A stretch of DNA of 64,000 nucleotides, taken from assembly GCF_000691525.1 (NCBI RefSeq), contig NZ_JMDW01000015.1, forward strand, positions 1 to 64,000. Direction: 5' to 3'. This DNA comes from Mycolicibacterium neoaurum ATCC 25795 (GTDB lineage Bacteria > Actinomycetota > Actinomycetes > Mycobacteriales > Mycobacteriaceae). Every line of letters begins with the position of its first letter. Position 1 is the stretch's first letter. The position numbers and the translations under genes were made by a program. Under the pieces are notes generated by a model, which did no database searches, had not been told where the DNA came from, and saw only the letters and a program-made list of their open reading frames with translations. Shown in pieces: positions 1 through 7,644 of the stretch.

Positions 1-9
1 GCCCGACCA
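1..9 (+). tRNA. possible 3' end of a tRNA (truncated by window edge)
   Basis: The window opens with GCCCGACCA, which has the form of an acceptor-stem 3' strand, a discriminator A and an encoded CCA. A transcription terminator follows two bases later, as expected behind a tRNA. A 5' strand beginning CGGGC would pair with it, which would fit a tRNA-Pro. Only nine bases are visible, so this is inference; the body lies outside the window. Confidence 0.25.
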
Positions 10-11
10 AG

Positions 12-45
12 AAAACCCGCTCTGACCTCGGTCGGAGCGGGTTTT
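12..45 (+). terminator. Rho-independent terminator
   Basis: An 11-bp stem (16-26 with 31-41, one G-U pair) closes a CTCG loop. It is flanked by AAAA on the left and TTTT on the right, so it could act in both directions. It ends the transcript entering from the left edge, possibly a tRNA. Confidence 0.8.
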
Positions 46-59
46 GTCGTTCGGTAGGT

Positions 60-97
60 GGGGCCACGCAGGGGCCAAGTTGCCAACAAGTTGCCAA
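60..97. repeat. tandem 11-bp repeats (possible integrase arm-type sites)
   Basis: CAAGTTGCCAA occurs twice in perfect tandem (76-86 and 87-97). GGGGCCA occurs at 60-66 and 71-77, also 11 bp apart, so the whole stretch has an 11-bp period. Short iterated sites next to a tRNA-like end and terminator are what attachment regions of tyrosine-integrase elements look like, but no integrase gene is visible in the window. Confidence 0.55.
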
Positions 98-161
98 GGC
101 CAGTCGGCGCGTCTCCCGGTTGCCCGCGGTAAGGCCGGTGGCCGGCTGGTATGACATCGGC

Positions 162-330
162 ATGCGACTGCCGACACGGGTTCTGATCGGTTCCACCGTC
201 GCTGCCGGTGGCGTCGCGCTCTACTGCTTGTATCGCGGTCTGGGAATCCATTTCGGTTGGCCGCCGCCAAGAATTGCTACCCGTGGGGTTCGACGACACC
301 GGGCTGCTCGACCTCGCTGAGCGCCGATGA
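162..330 (+). pseudogene. small membrane ORF with an apparent frameshift
   Basis: From ATG 162 the frame encodes about 36 residues with one hydrophobic segment (VLIGSTVAAGGVALYCLY) ending in a WPPP stretch. It then becomes arginine-rich and improbable up to a stop at 320. The +1 frame supplies a much more protein-like continuation (ELLPVGFDDTGLLDLAERR) that stops at 328-330 and overlaps the next start as ATGA. Skipping one base near 262-271 joins the two into a protein of about 55 residues. This may be a decayed gene, a sequencing error or a programmed shift. Function is unknown. Alternatively the second part is a separate short ORF from GTG 208. Confidence 0.4.
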
Positions 331-659
331 CGACCAACATGACCCGCGCCGGGGCGCGGCGGTGCCGTCCACCGTTCGACCGGGCGACCTGCACCGCACC
401 GGGCTGCGACTTCCACGACCCCGACGGCAGACGCGCACGCGCGGGCCGGGCACAGCTGCGCGAGCTGCTGACCACACCCGGCCAATGTGGCGACGTGCCG
501 GGCTGCGACTGTGCGAGCTGCACAGCCCGCATGGCACCGATGACCGATATCGAGGTCGCCCACGTACTGCGCCACCTCACCGACCGCCAGGCCGTGCTGT
601 TCGGCCTCGGGCTGGTCACCCTCGACGGGTACACCGAGTGCCCCAGCCGCGAGCAGTAG
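327..659 (+). CDS. small Cys-rich protein, unknown function
   Basis: This 110-residue protein starts at an ATGA overlap with the preceding small ORF, which implies translational coupling. Cysteines are grouped as CTAPGCDFHD around residues 22-31 and as CGDVPGCDCASC around residues 54-65, a spacing that suggests a small zinc-binding fold. A C-terminal stretch (DIEVAHVLRHLTDRQAVLFGLGLV) looks like an amphipathic helical region. I do not recognise a family. Its position beside defence-like genes at a possible island edge suggests an accessory gene, perhaps DNA-binding. There are 132 bases to the next gene. Confidence 0.5.
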   Translation: MTTNMTRAGARRCRPPFDRATCTAPGCDFHDPDGRRARAGRAQLRELLTTPGQCGDVPGCDCASCTARMAPMTDIEVAHVLRHLTDRQAVLFGLGLVTLDGYTECPSREQ

Positions 660-791
660 CAACCGGCCTGGTGCGTGGTGATCGACGCTGTGCAGATCGC
701 GGTGAACGCAGGCGAGTGCCCGCGTCATATGTTCGGGTGAGGGTAAGGACAACCGAGCGGTGTTGTCGGTGCTCCCGCGCATACTCAGGCA

Positions 792-1760
792 ATGAGTGAC
801 GAGCAGGCCACCGAGGCCAACTACACCCTTGACCTCAGGTTCCACAAAATCCTCGCCGCCGTCGAGCAAGAATTGCAGACAGCCCTGGCGAAGGCACGGC
901 TCGAGTCGGACCACGGCACTACCGTTGGAGACGGGGCCGAGGACGCGGTGCGCAGCACGCTGCGGGATTACCTGCCGTCGGGATATAGCGTCGGCAAGGG
1001 GATCGTCTACGACGCGTACGGCGACGGTTCCCGACAAACCGACGTTGTGATCGCGAACCCCGACCACCCGTTGTCATTCCCAGCAGGCAAGTCCGGAACG
1101 TACGTGGTGGACGGTGTGGCAGCAGCCGGGGAGGTCAAATCGTGCCTGGACATCGCCAAGCTCAAGGACAGCATCGCCAAGGGCACCATCTTCAAACAGC
1201 TGCGAATGACCGGCGGCGAATCCGACAGCGTGATGACGCCGAAGGACCAGGCGTACATGAAGCAAATCGGCATGGTGCCGCCCTATTTTGTCATTGCGTT
1301 CGATAACAAGGTGGCCGAAGGCACGATGGCCGAGCACCTGCGCAACGCGGGGTTGATCGAACCCCCGGCAGGGAAGTCGTTGGGCGAACATGACTGGGCG
1401 GATACGCCGCAACCGCCGCTCGACGCAATCTGCATCCTCGGCAAGGGTGTCTGGCTCTTTCTACGGCCTGACAATCCGATGGGTTTCCAGTTCGGCTTCA
1501 CCAGTGAGGACGGCTCAAAATCCATCCGCAACGACCTGTCGGGCTGGGCATACGTTCCCACGGGCTCACCGCTGGTCCTGACAATGGTCTGGCTGCACGC
1601 CGCGATGCCGCGAGTATTCCGAGGCCGCTCAGTGTTTTCGCCCTACCTCATCCCGAATCAGCGGCACCTCGCGTACATGCGGAGCCGGGACACCCAAACA
1701 ACCGGCGCGGCCACTGGCGAGGACGAGCCGACCGAGGACGAGGCAGCCGCCTCGACGTAG
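792..1760 (+). CDS. DUF6602 protein, putative PD-(D/E)XK-type nuclease
   Basis: This 322-residue protein has the DUF6602 layout. An N-terminal helical part is followed by the core 'STLRDYLPSGYSVGKG...RQTDVVI...GEVKS'. The acidic residue D84, followed by E114-x-K116, matches the D...(D/E)xK arrangement of restriction-endonuclease-like folds; D51 or E50 could supply an earlier acid. DUF6602 proteins are generally uncharacterised and often occur among defence genes. No Shine-Dalgarno is visible, but CATACT at 780-785 lies six bases before the ATG, as expected for a leaderless mycobacterial mRNA. The C-terminal 25 residues are acidic and low-complexity. The AbiV-HigA gene follows 65 bases downstream on the same strand, so the two may act together. 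Nuclease activity is inferred, not shown. Confidence 0.8.
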   Translation: MSDEQATEANYTLDLRFHKILAAVEQELQTALAKARLESDHGTTVGDGAEDAVRSTLRDYLPSGYSVGKGIVYDAYGDGSRQTDVVIANPDHPLSFPAGKSGTYVVDGVAAAGEVKSCLDIAKLKDSIAKGTIFKQLRMTGGESDSVMTPKDQAYMKQIGMVPPYFVIAFDNKVAEGTMAEHLRNAGLIEPPAGKSLGEHDWADTPQPPLDAICILGKGVWLFLRPDNPMGFQFGFTSEDGSKSIRNDLSGWAYVPTGSPLVLTMVWLHAAMPRVFRGRSVFSPYLIPNQRHLAYMRSRDTQTTGAATGEDEPTEDEAAAST

Positions 1761-1825
1761 CTCACGTCCGGTGTGTTGCCCTGGTTGCGCCGTCCGCTGT
1801 CGGACCTGTGCCGGATCATGTCGCT

Positions 1826-2785
1826 ATGACTCTGCGACTGACCGCCAAAAGCTCCCGAGCCTACTGGCGCGCGCTGATGGCCAATGTGGTGGCGCTGATT
1901 GATGACGCGCACGTGCTGCTGCTCAACAACTCCCCAGGGCGGGCGAGGTCGTTGCTGGTCCTTGCCCAGGAAGAATTGGCCCGAGCAACGGTGCTGTACG
2001 ACACCTCCGTGCCTACGTGGGAGGGCAGGGCTGACACCGTAGAGCTGCCGCCCCAGCTCGATCCGACGCGACCGGGGAAAACGAAGCCGCACCTTGTTGT
2101 CTCGAAGAATCACCACGACAAGATCACCCAGGCTGAGTCCTTCGGACACGAACTGAAGCCGTTCTGGGGCGATTACAGCGATTGGGCAGATTCAGCGTCC
2201 GGCCCGGTGAGCCGCGATCCCGTTGCCGTTGACCGTGAGAAACAGGCAGGGTTCTACGTCGCCGCTTCGCCGTCGACCGGTGGCCGATTCGAGTCGCCGC
2301 TGGATGTCGACGCCGAACCTGTCACCGCAGAACTGGAACGGGTCGCCCAGCTCGCGGAAATGGCCTTGATTGCAGACAACAGCCGCATGCAGGCGCTGGG
2401 TACTGCGCTCGGGGAAGACAGTGCGCAAGACCTGCACTCGTTGGTGTTGCCGTATGCGCACCCCGACCTCTGGGCCAGTGTCATGGAGCAGCCCGACTTC
2501 GCCCCAACCCACCCCGGCGAGATTCTCGCCGAAGAGTTCCTTGTACCGATGGGTATCAGCGCCTACCGGCTGGCTCAGGAAATACACGTACCGCAGACCC
2601 GGTTGAGCGAGATCATCCGGGGGCGGCGAGCCATCACCGCCGACACCGGCCTGCGGCTCTCGCGCGCGCTGGGGCTGTCGGACATGTTCTGGATCAACTT
2701 GCAGGCGCGCTATGACGCCGACGTGGCTCGCGCCGAGCGGGGGGACGAGCTGGACCGCATCCGCCCGCTTGCCGCGGCAGGCTGA
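1826..2785 (+). CDS. AbiV-type HEPN domain fused to HigA-type antitoxin HTH
   Basis: Residues about 1-190 carry the features of AbiV abortive-infection proteins: an N-terminal helix pair with 'NVVALIDDAHVLLLNNSPG', 'RARSLLVLAQEELARA', a NHHDK segment, and a later 'REKQAGFYV' strand with a proline-containing tail. Residues about 229-310 are a HigA/VapI-family XRE helix-turn-helix ('HPGEILAEEF', 'SAYRLAQEIHVPQTRLSEIIRGRRAIT', 'GLRLSRALGLSDMFWINLQ'). AbiV is known as a stand-alone phage-resistance protein and HigA as a stand-alone antitoxin, so the single chain is unusual. No clear RxxxxH HEPN RNase motif is seen. GTG 1808 is an alternative start adding six residues; ATG 1826 is preferred because MTLRLTAKS begins the conserved part. 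No separate HigB toxin is adjacent. Confidence 0.85.
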   Translation: MTLRLTAKSSRAYWRALMANVVALIDDAHVLLLNNSPGRARSLLVLAQEELARATVLYDTSVPTWEGRADTVELPPQLDPTRPGKTKPHLVVSKNHHDKITQAESFGHELKPFWGDYSDWADSASGPVSRDPVAVDREKQAGFYVAASPSTGGRFESPLDVDAEPVTAELERVAQLAEMALIADNSRMQALGTALGEDSAQDLHSLVLPYAHPDLWASVMEQPDFAPTHPGEILAEEFLVPMGISAYRLAQEIHVPQTRLSEIIRGRRAITADTGLRLSRALGLSDMFWINLQARYDADVARAERGDELDRIRPLAAAG

Positions 2786-2894
2786 GGACACCACTCGACG
2801 GAGCCCTCCGTGGCGTTCAATGAAGATGGACCACGCTGCGCGGTGCAGCCGTAGCATCACACCTCGAGCACGTTTCGGTCGTAACCCCAAAAGC

Positions 2895-2912
2895 GTTCCG
2901 CATCATCGGAAC
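2895..2912. promoter_or_regulatory. inverted repeat upstream of SDR
   Basis: GTTCCG-CATCAT-CGGAAC is a perfect 6-bp dyad with a 6-bp spacer in the 197-bp gap between the AbiV-HigA gene and the SDR. It could be an operator; no regulator can be assigned. Confidence 0.35.
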
Positions 2913-2982
2913 TGCGGCGTGAGAGCAACCGTGCTGAGCGTCAGGGGCCACAACCGCCAACTGTCCTGAATCGAGGATCTCT

Positions 2983-3753
2983 ATGCCGACCGACGATCCG
3001 GTTGCGGTCATCACGGGTGCCGGCAGCGCTGAGGGCATCGGGTTCGCGTCGGCGCGCCTGCTCGGTGAATCCCACCACGTGCTGATCGCCGCCACCTCCG
3101 ACCGCATCCACGACCGCGTGGCGCAGTTACAGGATGTCGGGATCGACGCCGCCGGGTTCGTCGGCGACCTCAGTGACTCGGCTGTCGCCAACGATCTGGT
3201 GGCCTCGGCACGTGACCGGTGGGGCCGGGTCGACGTTCTGGTCAACAACGCCGGCATGGTCGCGACCACCGGCGCCGAGGAGCAACTACCCGCCGACGCC
3301 ACGCCGGACGACCAGTGGCGAGCGTCGTTGGCGCGCAACCTGGATACCAACTTCTTCGTCACCCGTGCCGCCCTGAAAAGCATGACCGATCGCCGTTACG
3401 GCCGCATCGTGAGCGTCGGCTCGGTGTCCGGGCCGGTGATGGCCTACCGCGGCGATGCCTCCTACCACGCGGCCAAGGCCGCGATCGTCGGATTGACCCG
3501 ATCGGTGGCTCTCGACTACGGGCACCTCGGCATCACCGCCAATGTCGTGGCACCGGGATGGATCGACACCAGCTCGGCCACTCAGCACGAGCGCGAGATG
3601 GGAGCGGCCACGCCATTGCGTCGTTCCGGGCGGCCCGAGGAGGTCGCGTCGGTCGTGGCTTTTCTTGCTTCCCCGGGCGCCTCGTATGTCAGCGGTCAGG
3701 TCGTCGTCGTCGATGGCGCCAACTCCGTCGCCGAGGAACGTGGCCCGCACTAG
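2983..3753 (+). CDS. SDR family NAD(P)-dependent oxidoreductase
   Basis: This classical short-chain dehydrogenase has 256 residues. It has the TGAGSAEGIG dinucleotide-binding loop at residues 11-20, NNAG, an active-site Ser in SVGSVSG, the YHAAK catalytic Tyr/Lys pair and a C-terminal 'SGQVVVVDGANS' segment. It resembles 3-oxoacyl-ACP reductase-like enzymes that interconvert ketones and alcohols. GAGGAT lies just before the ATG. It stands alone between the accessory segment and the mmpS-mmpL operon, so its substrate is unknown. It may mark the return to core chromosome. Confidence 0.9.
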   Translation: MPTDDPVAVITGAGSAEGIGFASARLLGESHHVLIAATSDRIHDRVAQLQDVGIDAAGFVGDLSDSAVANDLVASARDRWGRVDVLVNNAGMVATTGAEEQLPADATPDDQWRASLARNLDTNFFVTRAALKSMTDRRYGRIVSVGSVSGPVMAYRGDASYHAAKAAIVGLTRSVALDYGHLGITANVVAPGWIDTSSATQHEREMGAATPLRRSGRPEEVASVVAFLASPGASYVSGQVVVVDGANSVAEERGPH

Positions 3754-3912
3754 CGTCGTGGGTCGTGCGGTGGCGACGGCAGTCGCGGCCGCAGCTCGGT
3801 CGGCAGAGTAGATCGCTCACCGCGTCGCCGCAGGAAACGCCGGCGCGCCCCTCCGCTGAAGCTTGTTAGGCGAAGTAACTAAATATGCGCTACAGTTCCC
3901 TCGTCCATCACA

Positions 3913-3928
3913 CGGAACTCGAGTTCCG
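3913..3928. promoter_or_regulatory. 16-bp perfect palindrome upstream of mmpS
   Basis: CGGAACTCGAGTTCCG is a perfect palindrome 56 bp before the mmpS start. It is a candidate operator for the mmpS-mmpL operon, possibly read by the TetR encoded at the operon's far end. Confidence 0.5.
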
Positions 3929-3938
3929 CTGAAGGAAC

Positions 3939-3954
3939 CGGGCAGCGCTGCCCG
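3939..3954. promoter_or_regulatory. second 16-bp perfect palindrome upstream of mmpS
   Basis: CGGGCAGCGCTGCCCG lies 10 bp after the first palindrome and 29 bp before the mmpS start. In RNA it would fold into a hairpin in the leader, so it may act either as a second operator or as an mRNA structure near the ribosome site. Confidence 0.4.
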
Positions 3955-3983
3955 CCAATTGGTGCTCGGCATAGGGAGATTCG

Positions 3984-4415
3984 GTGGTCCGGTTGCTCAA
4001 GAGGTCGTGGATACCTCTGCTGCTGGTGGTCGTCGTCGCATTGGGCGTTTTCATCATCGGGCGCATCCGTGATTCGGCCATCGCACCCGCTCCGGTCGCC
4101 GCCGAAGGCTCCGGCATCACCGCGAACTTCAACCCGAAGCACATCACCTACGAGGTCACCGGTTCGGGGGGTTCGGTGACCGTGAACTATCTCGACGAGA
4201 ACGGACAACCCAACCTGGTCGAGAACGCGCCATTGCCCTGGTCGCACACGATCATCACGACGCTGCCCTCGATGTCGGCCAACATCATGGCCCAGGGGGA
4301 CACCGCGGTCAGCGATCTGGCCTGCCGCGTCACCGTCGACGGCGACGTACGTGATGACCGCGCCAGCTCGGACTCCATCAAACCGTTCATCTACTGCTTG
4401 GTGAAATCCGTATGA
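3984..4415 (+). CDS. mmpS: MmpS family membrane transport accessory protein
   Basis: This 143-residue protein starts at GTG with GGGAG upstream. One N-terminal transmembrane helix (about residues 9-26, 'WIPLLLVVVVALGVFIIG') is followed by an extracytoplasmic domain with the MmpS pattern 'HITYEVTGSGGSVTVNYLDENG' and paired cysteines near residues 113 and 138. Known MmpS proteins work with the co-transcribed MmpL transporter in lipid or siderophore export or drug efflux. The stop overlaps the MmpL start (ATGA), which implies tight coupling. Confidence 0.93.
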   Translation: MVRLLKRSWIPLLLVVVVALGVFIIGRIRDSAIAPAPVAAEGSGITANFNPKHITYEVTGSGGSVTVNYLDENGQPNLVENAPLPWSHTIITTLPSMSANIMAQGDTAVSDLACRVTVDGDVRDDRASSDSIKPFIYCLVKSV

Positions 4416-7291
4416 GCACAACGCATTCAGCACCGCACCGTCCCGTCATCGCCCGTCTGATTCGGGTGCTGGCACTACCGATCATCCTGGGCTGGGTGGC
4501 GATCGCGGTGCTCCTCGGCATATTCGTGCCCTCGCTCGACGACGTGTCGGCAACCCGATCGGTACCGCTGAGCCCGACCAACGCACCGTCGTATCAAGCG
4601 ATGCTCAACATCGGCAAGGTGTTCCAACAGTACGACTCGGACTCCACGGCAATGGTCGTCTTGGAGGGCGACGACAAACTGGGGGACAGCGCCCACACGT
4701 ACTACAACGACATCATCACCAAGCTCAAGGCCGACCACGAGCATGTCCAGAACGTGCAGGACTTCTGGAGCGACCCGCTGACCGCCGCCGGATCGCAAAG
4801 TGTGGACGGAAAGTCCGCCTATGTTCAGATCTTCCTCAACGGCTCCCAAGGCACCAGCCTCAGTCACGAATCAGTCGCAGCGGTACGCCAGATCGTGGAT
4901 TCGGTCCCCGCTCCGCCGGGCATCAAAGCCCACGTCGCCGGTAACACGGTGCTCAACGCCGACACCAGCATTGCCGGTCACCAGAGCATGGCCGTCATGG
5001 AACTGGTCTCGGTCGGCGTGATCATCGCCATGTTGCTCGTCATCTACCGCTCGATCGTGACGATGCTGATCTCGATGGTCATCATCGGACTCGAACTCTC
5101 TGCCGCACAGGGGGTTACCGCGGCGGCCGGATACCTGAACCTGATCGGCCTGACACCGTATGCGGTCAGTATGGTGACCATGCTGGCCCTGGCGGCCGGT
5201 ACCGACTACGTGATCTTCCTATGGGGTCGCTACCACGAGGAACGATCCAAAGGCCGCAGTCCCGAGGACGCCTACTACGTCTCCTACCACGGCGTCTCGC
5301 ATGTGATCCTGGGTTCTGGGCTCACCATCGCCGGTGCCTGCCTCTGCCTCACCATGACCACCCTGCCGTACTTCCGGACGATGGCCATTCCCTGCGCACT
5401 GTCGATCCTGGTGATCATCTTCGCAGCCCTCACGCTCGCCCCCGCGGTACTGACCGTCGCCTCCAAATTCGGTCTGCTGGAACCCAAACGGCAACTGTCC
5501 GCCAAGGGGTGGCGCAAGGTCGGCACGGCGGTCGTGCGTTGGCCCGGACCGATCATCGTGGTCACCACGCTGATCGCCGTCCTGGGTTTCGTCAGCCTGA
5601 CGACCTATGTCCCGCAGTACAACGACCAGAAATTCACCCCGGAAGACATGCCGGCCAACCTGGCCATGGCGGTCGCCGACCGGCACTTCTCCCAGGCTCG
5701 GATGAACCCCGAACTGCTCATGCTGGAAGCCGATCACGACCTGCGCAACCCAGCGGACATGCTGGTGATCGACCGGGTCGCCAAGAACGTCGTGCACATG
5801 CGCGGTATCGAACGGGTACAGACCATCACCCGCCCGCTCGGCGCGCCGATCGAGCACAGCTCCATCCCGTTCATGCTGGGCGCCCAGAACGCCGGGACAT
5901 TGCAGGCCGCGAAGTTCAACAACGACAACTCGGCTCAGATGTTGCAGCAAGCGGACGAGCTGAGCTCGACGATCGCCAACATGGAGCGCATGTACTCCAT
6001 CATGACCGAGCTCACCGACACCACTCACAGCATGGTGGAAAAGACCCACGACATGGTGGCCACCACCAATGAATTGCGGGATCATATCGCCGATTTCGAC
6101 GACTTCTTCCGTCCGTTGCGCAACTACTTCTACTGGGAACCGCACTGCTACGACATCCCGATCTGCCATGCGTTGCGGTCGATCTTCGATTCGTTGGACG
6201 GTATCGACAAGCTCGCGGACCAGATCGGCAGTCTGAGTACAGATCTGGACAAGCTGGACACGCTGATGCCGCAGATGCAGGCAACCTTGCTGCCCACCAT
6301 CGATTCGATGCGCACCATGCGGGACTTCATGCTCGCCACCCACAGCGTGATGGCCGGAACTCAGGCCCAACAACAGGAACTCGCCCGCGGCGCGACGGAA
6401 ATCGGTCTGTTCTTCGATCAGGCGAAGAACGACGACTTCTTCTACCTGCCGCCGGACGTCTTCCAGAATCCGGACTTCAAGCGTGGCCTGGACATGTTCG
6501 TCTCTCCGGACGGTAAAGCGGTCCGGTTCATCATCACCCACCAGGGCGATCCGGCATCCGTCGAGGGCATCGAGCACGTCCGAGACATGAAGGATGTGGT
6601 TGCCGACGCGGTGAAGGGCACCCCGCTGGCCAACGCGAAGGTGTCTTTGGCAGGCACCGCATCGCTGTACAACGACATGCAAAGCGGTGTGAAGACCGAC
6701 GTGATGATCGCGATCATCGCCTCGATGATCCTGATTTTCGCGATCATGCTGATCATCACCCGCAGCGTGGTCGCGGCCCTGGTGATCGTGGGGACGGTTG
6801 CCGCCTCGCTCGGAACGGCGTGCGGGCTCTCGGTGCTGCTGTGGCAGGAGGTCCTCGGCCTCGGCGTGCAATGGATCGTGATCCCGCTGTCCATGGTCAT
6901 CCTGTTGGCGGTGGGCTCGGACTACAACCTTCTGGTGGTGTCGCGGCTCAAGGAGGAGATCCATGCCGGTCTGCACACCGGGATGATCCGCGGCATGGGG
7001 GCGACCGGTCGGGTCGTCACCGCCGCCGGGCTGGTCTTCGCCTTCACGATGGCCTCGATGATCGTCAGTGATCTGCGGGTGGTCGGGCAACTCGGCATGA
7101 CCATCGGGATCGGACTCATCGTCGACACCCTGATCGTGCGTGCCTTCATGACGCCGTCCATCGCCTCCGCGCTCGGGCGCTGGTTCTGGTGGCCGTTGAA
7201 CACCTACAAGATCACGCATCCACCCAAACCCGTGGCCGGACCCCAACCCGAGGAGCCGCACACCGCACCCATCCCGCAGGTCGGCCCATGA
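4412..7291 (+). CDS. mmpL: MmpL family RND transporter
   Basis: This 959-residue RND-type transporter has one N-terminal transmembrane helix, a large periplasmic loop, and a five-helix bundle with the family motif 'AAGTDYVIFLWGRYHEE'. A second long loop rich in coiled-coil-like helices (about 480-690) and a second helix bundle with 'AVGSDYNLLVVSRLKEE' follow. The two GTDY and GSDY motifs carry the aspartates and tyrosines of the proton relay. The size and the long helical second loop match the MmpL4/MmpL5 class, which pairs with MmpS. Substrate cannot be told from sequence. The stop overlaps the next gene by ATGA. Confidence 0.93.
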   Translation: MSTTHSAPHRPVIARLIRVLALPIILGWVAIAVLLGIFVPSLDDVSATRSVPLSPTNAPSYQAMLNIGKVFQQYDSDSTAMVVLEGDDKLGDSAHTYYNDIITKLKADHEHVQNVQDFWSDPLTAAGSQSVDGKSAYVQIFLNGSQGTSLSHESVAAVRQIVDSVPAPPGIKAHVAGNTVLNADTSIAGHQSMAVMELVSVGVIIAMLLVIYRSIVTMLISMVIIGLELSAAQGVTAAAGYLNLIGLTPYAVSMVTMLALAAGTDYVIFLWGRYHEERSKGRSPEDAYYVSYHGVSHVILGSGLTIAGACLCLTMTTLPYFRTMAIPCALSILVIIFAALTLAPAVLTVASKFGLLEPKRQLSAKGWRKVGTAVVRWPGPIIVVTTLIAVLGFVSLTTYVPQYNDQKFTPEDMPANLAMAVADRHFSQARMNPELLMLEADHDLRNPADMLVIDRVAKNVVHMRGIERVQTITRPLGAPIEHSSIPFMLGAQNAGTLQAAKFNNDNSAQMLQQADELSSTIANMERMYSIMTELTDTTHSMVEKTHDMVATTNELRDHIADFDDFFRPLRNYFYWEPHCYDIPICHALRSIFDSLDGIDKLADQIGSLSTDLDKLDTLMPQMQATLLPTIDSMRTMRDFMLATHSVMAGTQAQQQELARGATEIGLFFDQAKNDDFFYLPPDVFQNPDFKRGLDMFVSPDGKAVRFIITHQGDPASVEGIEHVRDMKDVVADAVKGTPLANAKVSLAGTASLYNDMQSGVKTDVMIAIIASMILIFAIMLIITRSVVAALVIVGTVAASLGTACGLSVLLWQEVLGLGVQWIVIPLSMVILLAVGSDYNLLVVSRLKEEIHAGLHTGMIRGMGATGRVVTAAGLVFAFTMASMIVSDLRVVGQLGMTIGIGLIVDTLIVRAFMTPSIASALGRWFWWPLNTYKITHPPKPVAGPQPEEPHTAPIPQVGP

Positions 7292-7644
7292 GGCGGACCA
7301 TGAAGAATCGATGTGGGGCAGCGGTTTCAGCGGTGCTCACCGTGGTGAGCATCGGCTGGGCAACGCCGGCTCATGCCGATGTCGACACCGACTTCGCGAA
7401 CACCCTGCACGGGTTCGGCATCTATGGACAGCGTGACTACAACGCATGGCTGGCCAAGATCGCCTGCCGACGCCTGAGCACCGGCGTGGACGCAGATGCC
7501 TCGGAGTCCGCGGAGTTCCTGTCCCGCAACCTCGCGCGCACCGTGAACACCGGCCAGGTATGGCAGTTCCTCGGCACGGCCGTATCCCTTTATTGTCCGC
7601 AGCACAAGGCCGCACTGGCAGAAATGAGCGGTGATCACAGATGA
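7288..7644 (+). CDS. DUF732 family exported protein
   Basis: This 118-residue protein has a signal peptide (about residues 1-29, ending AHA-DVD) and a mature part of about 90 residues. 'FANTLHGFGI' and two cysteines ('IACRRL', 'SLYCPQ') match the helical DUF732 family of mycobacterial secreted proteins. The start was placed at ATG 7288, which overlaps the mmpL stop. Its place in the mmpS-mmpL operon suggests a periplasmic accessory role; no function is established. Confidence 0.8.
   Translation: MRRTMKNRCGAAVSAVLTVVSIGWATPAHADVDTDFANTLHGFGIYGQRDYNAWLAKIACRRLSTGVDADASESAEFLSRNLARTVNTGQVWQFLGTAVSLYCPQHKAALAEMSGDHR

Noticed and set aside
3913..3928. Reading the mmpS palindrome as a KstR site
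   Set aside because: KstR sites have a two-base gap between AAC and GTT; here the gap is four bases, so the spacing does not fit.
5219..7261. 680-codon open frame on the minus strand opposite mmpL
   Set aside because: It is His/Arg/Asp-rich without any domain and mirrors the mmpL codons; high third-position GC leaves long antisense frames open.
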